Of a DNA stretch of 64,000 nucleotides, positions 49,779-59,041 are shown in pieces. The translations under genes were made by a program, and so were the position numbers. Location: positions 496,001 through 560,000 of the forward strand of contig NZ_JACCAE010000001.1 of assembly GCF_013409205.1 (NCBI RefSeq), given 5' to 3'. Origin of the DNA: Janibacter cremeus. GTDB taxonomy: Bacteria > Actinomycetota > Actinomycetes > Actinomycetales > Dermatophilaceae. The first letter of the stretch is position 1, and every line of letters begins with the position of its first letter. The notes beneath the pieces were generated by a model. That model made no database searches and was not told the DNA's origin. It saw only the letters and a list, made by a program, of their open reading frames with translations.

Positions 49779-52646
49779 CTAGGCGTCACGCGAGAGCAGC
49801 TCGACCAGGTGCACGCCCTCGCGCTCGGACAGGTCCGCGATCTGCGTCTGACAGGAGAAACCGTCCGCAAGGACGACGGTGTCCGCCGCTGCATCCCGGA
49901 TCGCCGGGAGCAGCTGCAGCTCGGCCACCTGGACCGAGACGTCGTAGTGCCCGAGCTCGACCCCCCAGTTCCCGGCCAGACCGCAGCAGCCGCCCAGTCG
50001 GGTGAGCGTGGCGCCGGTGCGGGCGAGCAGGGCCTCGTCGGCGCTCCAACTCATCACCGCGTGCTGGTGGCAGTGCGGCTGGGCGACGACCTCGGTCCCG
50101 GTCAGGTCGGGCGCGTCCCAACGGCCCTCGTCGATGGCCGTGCCGAGCAGCTCGGCGACCGTGCGCACGGTGGTCGAGACCGTGCGCGCCGCGGCGGAGT
50201 CGACCAACCGCGGCAGGTCGTGGCGCAGGGCCGCGGTGCAGCTGGGCTCCATGCCCAGCACCGGGATGCCCGCGTCGGCCGCCGGGGCGAGCACGCGGAC
50301 GGCGGCCGCCAGGGTGGACTTCGCCGCGTCGAGCTGGCCGGTGGAGATGAGGGTCAGGCCGCAGCACAACGACTCCGCCGGGACGAAGGGGGTGAACCCC
50401 GCCTCCCGCAGGAGCGCCACCGTGGTGCGCCCGACGTGCGGTGAGAAGTGGTCGGTGAAGGAGTCGACGAAGATCGCGACGGGGTGGTCGGCGCCGGCCA
50501 TCTGCGCGGCCGAGGCGATCATCCCTTCGCGCTGCACCCAGGTGCGGAAGGTCTCCGCCGCGAAGGTCGGCAGGTTGCGACGGGGGTCCACGCCGGCGGC
50601 GGGGAGGGTGAGCTTCTTCAGCCCCGGCAGCGAGGTCATCGCGTTGACCAGGCGCGGTGCGCGTGAGGCGATCCGGGCCAGCTGCGGCAGCCGGCCGAGC
50701 GAGTAGTGGCTGCGGGGGCGCAGTCGTCCCTTCCACGTCTGGTGCAGCGCCTCGGCCTTGTACGTCGCCATGTCGACACCGGTCGGGCAGTCGCTGGCGC
50801 AGCCCTTGCAGGACAGGCACAGGTCGAGGGCGTCGTGGACCTCGCTCGAGCGCCAGCCCCCGGTGACCGTCGAGCCGTTGAGCATCTCCTGCAGGACCCG
50901 GGCACGACCGCGGGTGGAGTCCTTCTCCTCCCCCGTCGCCTGGTAGCTGGGGCACATGACCGTCGTGGACGTCCCGGCTGCGCGGCACTTGCCGACGCCG
51001 GTGCAGCGATGCACGGCCTGGCTGAAGTCGCCGCCGTCCTCCGGGTAGCCGAAGGCCAAGGGCACCGGGGCCTTGCGTGCGGCCGGGATGCGCAGGTCGG
51101 CATCGACCGGGGCCGGGTCGACCAGGACGCCGGGGTTGAGCAGATTCGTCGGGTCGAAGGCGTGCTTGACGGCGCCGAAGAGCGCGATCGTCTCGGGGCC
51201 GTACATCCGGGGCAGCAGCGCCGAGCGGGCCCGACCGTCGCCGTGCTCCCCCGACAACGATCCGCCGTGGGCCGCGACAAGGTCGGCGGCCTCCTCGACG
51301 AGCGAGCGGTAGCGCTCCTGCGCGCCGGGGGTGTCGAGCTCGATGTCGAGGCGGATGTGCAGGCAACCGTCGCCGAAGTGCCCGTACGGCAGTCCCTGGA
51401 CGTCGTGCTGCGCAAGGAGGTCGTCGAAGGCGCGCAGGTAGTCGCCGAGGCGGTGTGGTGGGACGGCCGCGTCCTCCCAGCCGGCGTGGGCGGGGCGGTC
51501 CCGCTGCGAGCGCGCGGACAGGCCGGCGCCATCCTCGCGGATCTTCCACAACGAGCGCGCCTGCGCGGGGTCGGTGACGACGCGGGCGTCGAGCGACTCG
51601 ATCTCGCGGCAGATGTGCTCGGCGGCCGCAGTCGCGCTCCCGATGTCCTCGCCGGGGACCTCGACGAGCATCCAGGCGGCGCCCCGCGGCAGGTCCGGGA
51701 CGGCCTGCGGTCCGCGGCGCACACGCACGACGTCGACGATGCGGGAGTCGATGCCCTCGGCGGCGACCGCACCCAGGCCCTTGAGCAGGTGGGCGACGTC
51801 GCCGGCGGCGTAGATGTCGGGGAAGCCGAGCACAGCCAGTGCAGTCGCCGGCGGGTCGCTCACCAGCCGCACCCGGGCGTGGGTGGCCACCGCGAGGGTG
51901 CCCTCGGAGCCGACGAGCATGCGACCGACGTCGAGACCGTTCTCGGGCGCGAGGTGCTCCAGGGCGTAGCCGGAGACCTGCCGCCCGAAGGTGCCGAACT
52001 CGGTGCGGATCGTCGCCAGGTGGGCGTCCCGCAGGCCCGTCAGCCGGGCCACCAGCGCGTCGTCACCGGTGAGCGAAGGGGGTCCCCCCGCCACTCCCGT
52101 GGTCGCGGACAGGCGCGTACCCGCCGCGGTGAGCAGGTCCATGCCGACGATGTTGTCGCTCGTGCGGCCGTACCCGAGGGCGCGGTTGCCGCAGGCATTG
52201 TTGCCGATCATGCCGCCCACGCTGCAGCGGGAGTGGCTGCTGGGGTCGGGACCGAAACGCAGCCCGAAGCGACGGGCCTGCGCCTGCAGGGTGGCGTGGA
52301 TCGTGCCGGCCTCGACCAACGCGGTACGGGAGTTCGGGTCGACCTCAAGAACGCGGTTCATGTACCGCGAGGTGTCGATGACGATGCCCGGGCCGATGGC
52401 ATTGCCCGCGATGGACGTACCGCCACCGCGGGAGGTCAGCGGGATGCCGAGCTCACGGGAGACGGCGAGCGTGGCCTCGATCTCCCCGGCCTCCCGGGGG
52501 AAGACGACGGCGCGCGGGGGGATCCGGTACAGCGACGCGTCGCTGGAGTACATCCCCACCGTCAACGTGTCGCTGCGCACATCCGCCACCCCGGAGCGGC
52601 GCAGGGCCTCGTCGAGCTCAGTGTGCCTGACGGTCATCGCACTCAT
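49779..52646 (-). CDS. FAD-linked oxidase plus 4Fe-4S and CCG domains (D-lactate/2-hydroxyacid dehydrogenase type), 955 aa
   Basis: The N-terminal half is an FAD_binding_4/FAD-oxidase C unit: PLTSRGGGTSIAGNAIGPGI, SHSRCSVGGMIGNNACGNRA, MLVGSEGTLAVATHARV and GHFGDGCLHIRLDIE. The C-terminal half has two 4Fe-4S motifs (HRCTGVGKCRAAG ... CPSY; CLSCKGCASDCPTGVDM) and two cysteine-rich CCG modules (ESLCCGLTL, LGGCCGLAGNWG) as in GlpC and succinate:quinone reductase HdrB-like subunits. It likely oxidises D-lactate or D-2-hydroxyglutarate and feeds electrons to the membrane. ATG at 52646 starts MSAMTVRHTELDE. It sits between the rSAM gene and its usual partner. Confidence 0.92.
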   Translation of the reverse strand: MSAMTVRHTELDEALRRSGVADVRSDTLTVGMYSSDASLYRIPPRAVVFPREAGEIEATLAVSRELGIPLTSRGGGTSIAGNAIGPGIVIDTSRYMNRVLEVDPNSRTALVEAGTIHATLQAQARRFGLRFGPDPSSHSRCSVGGMIGNNACGNRALGYGRTSDNIVGMDLLTAAGTRLSATTGVAGGPPSLTGDDALVARLTGLRDAHLATIRTEFGTFGRQVSGYALEHLAPENGLDVGRMLVGSEGTLAVATHARVRLVSDPPATALAVLGFPDIYAAGDVAHLLKGLGAVAAEGIDSRIVDVVRVRRGPQAVPDLPRGAAWMLVEVPGEDIGSATAAAEHICREIESLDARVVTDPAQARSLWKIREDGAGLSARSQRDRPAHAGWEDAAVPPHRLGDYLRAFDDLLAQHDVQGLPYGHFGDGCLHIRLDIELDTPGAQERYRSLVEEAADLVAAHGGSLSGEHGDGRARSALLPRMYGPETIALFGAVKHAFDPTNLLNPGVLVDPAPVDADLRIPAARKAPVPLAFGYPEDGGDFSQAVHRCTGVGKCRAAGTSTTVMCPSYQATGEEKDSTRGRARVLQEMLNGSTVTGGWRSSEVHDALDLCLSCKGCASDCPTGVDMATYKAEALHQTWKGRLRPRSHYSLGRLPQLARIASRAPRLVNAMTSLPGLKKLTLPAAGVDPRRNLPTFAAETFRTWVQREGMIASAAQMAGADHPVAIFVDSFTDHFSPHVGRTTVALLREAGFTPFVPAESLCCGLTLISTGQLDAAKSTLAAAVRVLAPAADAGIPVLGMEPSCTAALRHDLPRLVDSAAARTVSTTVRTVAELLGTAIDEGRWDAPDLTGTEVVAQPHCHQHAVMSWSADEALLARTGATLTRLGGCCGLAGNWGVELGHYDVSVQVAELQLLPAIRDAAADTVVLADGFSCQTQIADLSEREGVHLVELLSRDA

Positions 52647-52677
52647 GTCCCGATTCTGCCTCCTCGCTCCGGGCGTC

Positions 52678-52845
52678 CTACCAGGGGATGGCCAACAGCA
52701 CGATGGCCAGCACGGCAATCAGGAGGGCACCACCGAGCGTGTACCGCCGGCGCGCTTCCTCGCTCCACTCCCGGGTCGACAGGATCGCGAAGCCGAGTCC
52801 GTAGGCCACCGCGACGACGACCACGACACCTGCACCGATCTCCAT
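52678..52845 (-). CDS. Small membrane protein, 55 aa
   Basis: Begins MEIGAGVVVVVAVAYGLGFA with an N-terminal span, a short charged loop (STREWSEEARRRYT) and a second span (GGALLIAVLAIVLLAIPW). AAGGGA lies before the ATG at 52845. The frame continues upstream through the shadow of the rSAM gene and was cut there. It precedes the oxidoreductase gene by 31 bases and may serve that membrane-linked enzyme, but this is a guess. Confidence 0.65.
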   Translation of the reverse strand: MEIGAGVVVVVAVAYGLGFAILSTREWSEEARRRYTLGGALLIAVLAIVLLAIPW

Positions 52846-52952
52846 TGGGTGTCCCTTCCCCGTGATGCACTGTCTGGTGCCAGCGTGGCACGGATCCGGC
52901 GGCGGTGTCGGACGGTGTTCCCGCCGTCCGGGATCATTCGGGCCGGGGACGC

Positions 52953-54932
52953 TCAGGAACGGACCATCGACTCCTTGCCGGAGCCCAGCACGGTCAGCGG
53001 CAGCAGGGTCTTGCCCGTCGGGCCGACCTCGATGTCGGTGCCCATCTGGGGACAGACGCCGCAGTCGAAGCACGGCGTCCAGCGGCAGTCCTCGACCTCG
53101 GTCTCGTCGAGGGCGTCCAGCCAGTCCTGCCAGAGCCACTCCTTGTCCAGTCCCGAGTCGATGTGGTCCCAGGGCAGGACCTCGGCCTCCTCGCGCTCCC
53201 GGGTGGTGAACCAGTCGACGTCGACGCCGGTCCCCTCGAAGGCCTTCTCGGCCGCGGCCATCCAGCGGTCGTAGGAGAAGTACTCGCTCCAACCGTCGAA
53301 ACGTCCACCGTCGCGCCAGACCTGCTCGATGACGCGACCGACGCGACGGTCGCCGCGCGAGAGCAGTCCCTCGACGATGCCCGGCCGGCCGTCGTGGTAG
53401 CGGAAGCCGATGGAGCGGCCGTACCGCTTGTCGGCCCGGATCGCATCGCGCAGCTTGTGCAGGCGCTCGTCGGTCTGCTCAGCGCCCAGCTGCGGCGACC
53501 ACTGGAAGGGGGTGTGCGGCTTGGGCACGAAGCCACCGATGGAGACGGTGCAGCGGATGTCGTTGTGGCCGGCGACCTCGCGACCGGTCTCGATGACGCG
53601 CTTGGCGACCTCGGCGATCTGCAGGACGTCCTCGTCGGTCTCCGTCGGCAGGCCGCACATGAAGTACAGCTTCACCTGGCGCCAGCCCGCGCCGTAGGCG
53701 GCGGAGACGGTGCGGATGAGGTCCTCCTCGGTGACCATCTTGTTGATCACCTTGCGGATGCGCTCGGAGCCACCCTCGGGCGCGAAGGTCAGCCCGGAAC
53801 GACGACCGTTGCGGGTCAGCTCGTTGGCCAGGTCGATGTTGAAGGCGTCCACGCGCGTGCTCGGCAGCGACAGGCCGGTGTTGGTGCCCTCGTAGCGGTC
53901 GGCGAGGCCCTTGGCCACGTCGCCGATCTCGGAGTGGTCGGCGCTGGAGAGCGAGAGCAGGCCCACCTCCTCGAAGCCGGTGGCCTGCAGGCCCTGCTCG
54001 ACCATCTCGCCGATCCCGGTGATCGAGCGCTCGCGGACCGGTCGGGTGATCATGCCCGCCTGGCAGAAGCGGCAGCCGCGGGTGCAGCCGCGGAAGATCT
54101 CCACACTCATCCGCTCGTGGACGGACTCGGCGAGCGGCACGAGGGGCTTCTTCGGGTACGGCCACTCGTCCAGGTCCATGACCGTGTGCTTGTCCACGCG
54201 CCACGGGACACCGGACTCGGCGGGCGCCACGCGCTGGATGCGCCCGTCGGGCAGGTAGTCGACGTCGTAGAACGCCGGCACGTAGACGCCGCCGGTCGCG
54301 GCGAGGCGACGCAGCACCTCGACCCGGCCGCCGGGACGGCCCTGCGCCTTCCACTCGCCGATGATGTCGGTCGCGGCGAGCACGGCCTCCTCGCCGTCCC
54401 CGACGATCGCGGCGTCGACGAAGTCGGCGACCGGTTCGGGGTTGAAGGATGCGTGGCCCCCCATGATGACCAGCGGGTGCTCGTCGGTGCGCTCGCTGCT
54501 GTGCAGCGGGATGCCGGCGAGGTCCAGCGCGGTGAGCATGTTGGTGTAGCCGAGCTCGGTGGAGAAGCTCAGGCCGAAGACGTCGAAGTCACCCACGCGG
54601 CGGTGCCCGTCGACGGTGAACTGCGGCAGGTCGTGCTCCCGCAGGAGGGCCTCCATGTCGGGCCAGACGGCGTAGGTGCGCTCGGCGAGGGCGTCGGCGC
54701 GCTCGTTGAGCACCTCGTAGAGGATCATCACGCCCTGGTTGGGCACGCCGACCTCGTAGGCGTCGGGGTACATCAGGGCCCAACGGACGGTCAGCTCCTC
54801 GCCCCGGGGGCCGTGGCCACCGACCTGCCAGTCCTTGACCGTGGAGTTCAGCTCGCCGCCGACGTACTGGATGGGCTTGCTGACCTTCTCGAGCAGGGGC
54901 TCGAGGGCAGCGAAGATCGTCTCACCAGTCAT
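52953..54932 (-). CDS. TIGR03960 family B12-binding radical SAM protein, 659 aa
   Basis: An N-terminal cobalamin-binding-like domain (LMYPDAYEVGVPNQGVMILY, VFGLSFSTELGYTNMLTAL) precedes the radical SAM core with the cluster motif RGCTRGCRFCQAGMITRPVR near residue 285. LTFAPEGGSERIRKVINKMV is the SAM-binding region. The C-terminus adds Cys motifs (CRWTPCFDCGVCPQ) that could hold a second cluster. The family is paired with DUF2344 proteins and its reaction is unknown; modification of tRNA or ribosome is suspected. ATG at 54932. Confidence 0.92.
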   Translation of the reverse strand: MTGETIFAALEPLLEKVSKPIQYVGGELNSTVKDWQVGGHGPRGEELTVRWALMYPDAYEVGVPNQGVMILYEVLNERADALAERTYAVWPDMEALLREHDLPQFTVDGHRRVGDFDVFGLSFSTELGYTNMLTALDLAGIPLHSSERTDEHPLVIMGGHASFNPEPVADFVDAAIVGDGEEAVLAATDIIGEWKAQGRPGGRVEVLRRLAATGGVYVPAFYDVDYLPDGRIQRVAPAESGVPWRVDKHTVMDLDEWPYPKKPLVPLAESVHERMSVEIFRGCTRGCRFCQAGMITRPVRERSITGIGEMVEQGLQATGFEEVGLLSLSSADHSEIGDVAKGLADRYEGTNTGLSLPSTRVDAFNIDLANELTRNGRRSGLTFAPEGGSERIRKVINKMVTEEDLIRTVSAAYGAGWRQVKLYFMCGLPTETDEDVLQIAEVAKRVIETGREVAGHNDIRCTVSIGGFVPKPHTPFQWSPQLGAEQTDERLHKLRDAIRADKRYGRSIGFRYHDGRPGIVEGLLSRGDRRVGRVIEQVWRDGGRFDGWSEYFSYDRWMAAAEKAFEGTGVDVDWFTTREREEAEVLPWDHIDSGLDKEWLWQDWLDALDETEVEDCRWTPCFDCGVCPQMGTDIEVGPTGKTLLPLTVLGSGKESMVRS

Positions 54933-54949
54933 GGATCAAGGGTAGGTGA

Positions 54950-56806
54950 TCAGGCCGGGTACATCTCCTCGATGTCGCCCTTGAACTTGTCCGCAACGAC
55001 CTTGCGACGCATCTTCAGGCTCGGGGTCAGCTCGCCGTCCTCGACGGAGAGGTCGCGGCCCAGGATGTGGAACTTCTTGAGCTGCTCGTGCCGGTTGAGG
55101 CCGGCGTTGAGCTCGTCGATGTAGGACTGGACCATCTCCCGGGCCTGCAGCGAGGAGACGATCTCGGTGTAGCTCGCCCCCTCGAGGCCGTTGGCCTCCG
55201 CCCAGGGCTGGATGGCCTCCTCGTCCAGGGTGACCAGAGCGGTGACGAACTGGCGGGACTCGCCGTGGACGAGCAGCTGGCCCACGTAGGGGCACAGACC
55301 CTTGAAGGTCGACTCGATGAGCGAGGGCGCGACGTACTTGCCGTTGCTCGTCTTGAACAGGTCCTTCTTGCGATCGGTGATCTTGACGAAGCCGCGCTCG
55401 TCGATCTCGCCGATGTCGCCCGAGTGGAACCAGCCGTCCTGCGTGAGCACCTCGGCCGTGGCCTCGGGATTGTCGTGGTAGCCCTCCATGATGTGCTCGC
55501 CGCGGATGAGGATCTCCCCGTCGTCCGCGATCTTGATCTCCGTCTGGGGGGTGGGCCAGCCGACGGACCCGACGCGAAGGGCGTAGGGCCGGTTGACCGT
55601 GGCCGCGGCCGAGGTCTCGGTCAGGCCATAGCCCTCGAGGATCTGCAGACCGGCGCCGTTGAACCAGTGCGCGATGTCCGTGTTGAGCGCTGCGGAGCCG
55701 GAGATGAAGAAGCGGATCCTGCCGCCGAACCGCTCCCGGACCTTGGCGAAGACGAGCTTGTCGGCGATCGCGTGCTTCAGGCGCAGGACCACCCCGGGCC
55801 TGCGGTCATCGGACAGCGCCTGTGAGTACTCGCGTCCGGCCTTGGAGGCGAAGTCGAAGATCGTGGCCTTCGCGCCCCCTTCCTCCTGCATGCCCAGCGA
55901 GATCTTGCCGTAGACCTTCTCGAAGATCCGCGGTGCCGCGGCCATGAAGGTCGGTCGGACCTCGCCGAGGTTGTCGACGATCTTGTCGATGCGTCCGTCG
56001 ACGGCGGTCTGCATGCCGACATCGGTGCTGACGAGCAGCAGAACCTTTGCGAAGACGTGGGACAGGGGCAGCCACAGGTAGTGCACGTCCTCGGCCGTGA
56101 GCATGCCGGTCGCCCGGATCGCCGCACCCTGGTAGGTCCACGTCGCGTGCCGCAGGCGCACGCCCTTCGGCCGGCCGGTCGTGCCGGAGGTGTAGATGAT
56201 CGTCGCGAGCGACTGCGGCCCCATGGCGTCGATCCGCGCGTCGACGACCCCCGGGTCCGATGCGAGGAGCGCCGTGCCGCGCTCCTCGAGGTCGGCGAAG
56301 GTGAGCATCCAGTCATCGAGGTCGACCCCCTCGGGGTCGATGACGACGACGTGGGTCACCTCCGGGATGGCGTCCCGGACCTCGCGGAGCTTGTCGACCT
56401 GCTCCGCGTCCTCGGCGATGACGATCTTGGAGCCGGAGTTGTCGACGATGAAGGCGACGTCGTCGCTGATCGACGTCGGGTAGATCGTCGTCGTCGCCGC
56501 ACCCGCGGCCATGATCGCGTAGTCACCCAGCACCCACTCGATCCGGGTGTTCGAGGCGAGGGAGACCCGGTCCTCCGGCTGCACACCGAGGTCGACGAGT
56601 CCGGCGGCAAGCGCCCAGACCCGGTCCCCGAGCTGGGCCCAGGTCAGCTCGTCCCAGGCGATGCCCGCCGGGAAGGAGTACGCGGTGCTGTCGGGGGTGT
56701 CGGCGATGCGCTGCCGAAGCAGGTGGCCCACGCTCGGGGCGCGGTCCTCGAACGCACTGGCGTCGTAGGCCTCGTCGGCGGGGGTGCGGGGGCTGGTCTC
56801 AGGCAC
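54950..56806 (-). CDS. Long-chain acyl-CoA ligase (AMP-forming), 618 aa
   Basis: Activates fatty acids to acyl-CoA via acyl-AMP. Motifs: TIIYTSGTTGRPKGVRLRH (P-loop), ILEGYGLTETSAAATVNRPY, and HSGDIGEIDERGFVKITDRK followed by KDLFKTSNGKYVAPSLIE. It is of the FadD15-like actinobacterial subgroup in length and order. Start taken as GTG at 56806, 8 bases behind AAGGAG; the frame reaches 56845 but lacks a ribosome site there. It precedes the rSAM gene by 17 bases. Confidence 0.94.
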   Translation of the reverse strand: MPETSPRTPADEAYDASAFEDRAPSVGHLLRQRIADTPDSTAYSFPAGIAWDELTWAQLGDRVWALAAGLVDLGVQPEDRVSLASNTRIEWVLGDYAIMAAGAATTTIYPTSISDDVAFIVDNSGSKIVIAEDAEQVDKLREVRDAIPEVTHVVVIDPEGVDLDDWMLTFADLEERGTALLASDPGVVDARIDAMGPQSLATIIYTSGTTGRPKGVRLRHATWTYQGAAIRATGMLTAEDVHYLWLPLSHVFAKVLLLVSTDVGMQTAVDGRIDKIVDNLGEVRPTFMAAAPRIFEKVYGKISLGMQEEGGAKATIFDFASKAGREYSQALSDDRRPGVVLRLKHAIADKLVFAKVRERFGGRIRFFISGSAALNTDIAHWFNGAGLQILEGYGLTETSAAATVNRPYALRVGSVGWPTPQTEIKIADDGEILIRGEHIMEGYHDNPEATAEVLTQDGWFHSGDIGEIDERGFVKITDRKKDLFKTSNGKYVAPSLIESTFKGLCPYVGQLLVHGESRQFVTALVTLDEEAIQPWAEANGLEGASYTEIVSSLQAREMVQSYIDELNAGLNRHEQLKKFHILGRDLSVEDGELTPSLKMRRKVVADKFKGDIEEMYPA

Positions 56807-56886
56807 TGGGGCCACTCCTTCGTGGGCGGTCTGTGAGCGAAGCATGACCCACGAGTAGGTCGGTTGTCACCCACCTGTCCGCAAGT

Positions 56887-58083
56887 TCACACTTTGGTGA
56901 CCCACTCGCCTCGCCCGGAGTCCCTGCGCGCCAGATCCCTTGCGCGCGTTTGCCGCCCGGCTCGCCCACGGCGCTCGGTCGAGACCGCGACGACGATGCC
57001 GACCGCCGCCCAGCAGGCGAACATCGAGGACCCTCCGTAGGAGAGGAAGGGCAGGGGCAGTCCCGTCACCGGGACGAGGCCGAGATTCATCCCGACGTTC
57101 TCCACCGACTGCACCGCGAACCAGGCCGCGACTGCCCAGCAGACGAGCTGGACGAAGGGGTCGACGCTGCGAGTGCCCGCGAGCGCGATCCGGGCCACCA
57201 CGAGGCCGAGGACGCCGATGACGAAGGCCGCCCCGACGAAGCCGAGCTCCTCCCCCGCCACCGAGAAGACGAAGTCGGTCTCCTGGAAGGGGATCGCCCC
57301 CGCACTCGTCAGCTCACCGGAGAACAGGCCCTGGCCGTCCCAGCCGCCGCCCGAGATCGCGGCCCGCACCTGCTGGGTCTGGTACCCGATCCCCTGCGGG
57401 TCCGTTGCCGGGTCGAGGAAGGCGGTCAGCCGGTCGCGCTGGTACGGGCTGAGCAGGGGTGTGGTGAAGGCCGTGACCACGGCGGCGACACCGACCACGA
57501 GGACCCCGAGCAGCCACGGCCACGCGGCTCCGGAGATGACGAGCACGCCGAGGCCGAGCGCCACGAGCACCAGGGCGGATCCGAGGTCCGGCTGGGCCAT
57601 GACCAGCAGGACCGGCACCCCCGTGACCAGCCCGGCGAGGAGGATCTCGCGTGGACGGGGGCGTTGCCGCCGTTCGGCGGCCGGGGCGAGCAGCATCGGC
57701 AGGGCCACGCAGAGCCCGACCTTCGCCAGCTCGCTGGGTTGGATCGAGAACCCGCCCGGCACCCGGATCCACGATCGGGAGCCGTTGACCTCCACCCCCA
57801 GGGGGGTGAGCACGAGGACGAGCCCGAGGACCCCCGCGAGGTAGACCACGGGCGCCAGGGTCCGCAGCATCGAGCGGTCCAGCCGGACCGCGACCAGGGC
57901 GATGACCAGCCCGATGGCGAGGTTGAGCAGGTGCCGCACGAGGTAGGCCGACCCTGACTCGGCACGGGTCGCGGAGTACACGAGCAGGGCACCCAGGCCC
58001 GAGGCGGTCAGCGCCCCCGCGACGAGGACGAGGTCGGAGCGCAGCAGGCCCGCGAGGTCCCAGCCGCGCGACCGCGTGGTCAC
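56887..58083 (-). CDS. RodA/FtsW/SpoVE-family peptidoglycan polymerase, 398 aa
   Basis: About ten spans with SEDS features: NGSRSWIRVPGGFSIQPSEL-AK, LVLLVMAQPDLGSALVLVALG, ETDFVFSVAGEELGF and the terminal TGLPLPFLSYGGSSM. SEDS proteins polymerise lipid II together with a class B PBP. The short N-terminus and the spacing are closer to RodA than FtsW. The gene overlaps the ribF stop by 4 bases (GTGA), so it is coupled to the ribF operon; no PBP or mre gene is in the window. Confidence 0.92.
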   Translation of the reverse strand: MTTRSRGWDLAGLLRSDLVLVAGALTASGLGALLVYSATRAESGSAYLVRHLLNLAIGLVIALVAVRLDRSMLRTLAPVVYLAGVLGLVLVLTPLGVEVNGSRSWIRVPGGFSIQPSELAKVGLCVALPMLLAPAAERRQRPRPREILLAGLVTGVPVLLVMAQPDLGSALVLVALGLGVLVISGAAWPWLLGVLVVGVAAVVTAFTTPLLSPYQRDRLTAFLDPATDPQGIGYQTQQVRAAISGGGWDGQGLFSGELTSAGAIPFQETDFVFSVAGEELGFVGAAFVIGVLGLVVARIALAGTRSVDPFVQLVCWAVAAWFAVQSVENVGMNLGLVPVTGLPLPFLSYGGSSMFACWAAVGIVVAVSTERRGRAGRQTRARDLARRDSGRGEWVTKV

Positions 58084-59030
58084 GGCTGCAGGATCGACCG
58101 GGTCGTGTCGACGTCCCGGGCCATGGCCTCGAGCAGCTCGTCGATCGAGTCGAAGCGCAGCGTCGGACGGACGTGACCGACGAAGTCGACGGCGACCAGC
58201 TCGTGGTAGAGGTCGAGGTCCGTGCGGTCGAGGACGTAGGCCTCGACGACGCGTGCCTGCCCGTCGAAGGTCGGGTTGGTGCCCACGGAGATGGCCGTGG
58301 GAAGACGCCGGTCGCCGCTCCCTTCGGGCAGGTCCAGGCGCGTGAGCCAGCCGGCGTAGACCCCGTCGCTCGGGACGAGGCCAATGGTGTCGGTGCCGAG
58401 ATTGGCGGTCGGGTAGCCCAGGTCCCGGCCGCGGTGGTGGCCGTGGACGACCGTCCCGACGACCCGGTGCGGGCGGTCGAGGATCTCGGCGGCGGCCTCG
58501 ACCTCGCCGGCGGCCAGGTGGGCGCGCACGGCGGAGGAGGACCAGCGCTGGTCGTCGCCCTGGTCCTCGATGACGACCACGTCGAAGTCGTGCGCCCCAC
58601 CCAGCTCGCGGATGAGGGAGACGTCCCCGGTGTAGCCAGCGCCGAAGCCCTTGGTGTCCGCACCGACGACGAGGGCGGCGGCGCCAAGACCGGTGACGAA
58701 GGTGTCGACGATGTAGTCGACGGCAGAGGTCTGGGCGAACTCCATGGTGAAGGGCAGAACGAGCACCCCGTCGATACCCGCCTCCCGCAGGAACTCGTCG
58801 CGCAGGCTGCCCGGGGCGATGAGCTCGGGCGCCCGCTCGGGGTGCATCACCTCGACCGGGTGGGGGTCGAAGGTGACGACGACGGTCGGCAGGTCGCGCT
58901 CGTGACCCTGACGGATCAGCTCATCGAGGATCGCGCGGTGACCGCGGTGCACCCCGTCGAAGTTGCCGAAGGTCGCCACGCACGGCCGCAGCTGCGACGG
59001 GGTGGCACTCGGGGATGACCATTGCTGCAC
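58080..59030 (-). CDS. ribF: Bifunctional riboflavin kinase/FAD synthetase, 316 aa
   Basis: Makes FMN and FAD. The N-terminal adenylyltransferase domain carries FGNFDGVHRGHRAILDELI and VVGADTKGFGAGYTGD; the C-terminal riboflavin-kinase domain has VVHGHHRGRDLGYPTANLGT and VGTNPTFDG. The start is GTG at 59030. It follows truB by 11 bases, the common truB-ribF order, and overlaps the SEDS gene. Confidence 0.96.
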   Translation of the reverse strand: MQQWSSPSATPSQLRPCVATFGNFDGVHRGHRAILDELIRQGHERDLPTVVVTFDPHPVEVMHPERAPELIAPGSLRDEFLREAGIDGVLVLPFTMEFAQTSAVDYIVDTFVTGLGAAALVVGADTKGFGAGYTGDVSLIRELGGAHDFDVVVIEDQGDDQRWSSSAVRAHLAAGEVEAAAEILDRPHRVVGTVVHGHHRGRDLGYPTANLGTDTIGLVPSDGVYAGWLTRLDLPEGSGDRRLPTAISVGTNPTFDGQARVVEAYVLDRTDLDLYHELVAVDFVGHVRPTLRFDSIDELLEAMARDVDTTRSILQP

Positions 59031-59041
59031 GAGGACCCACT

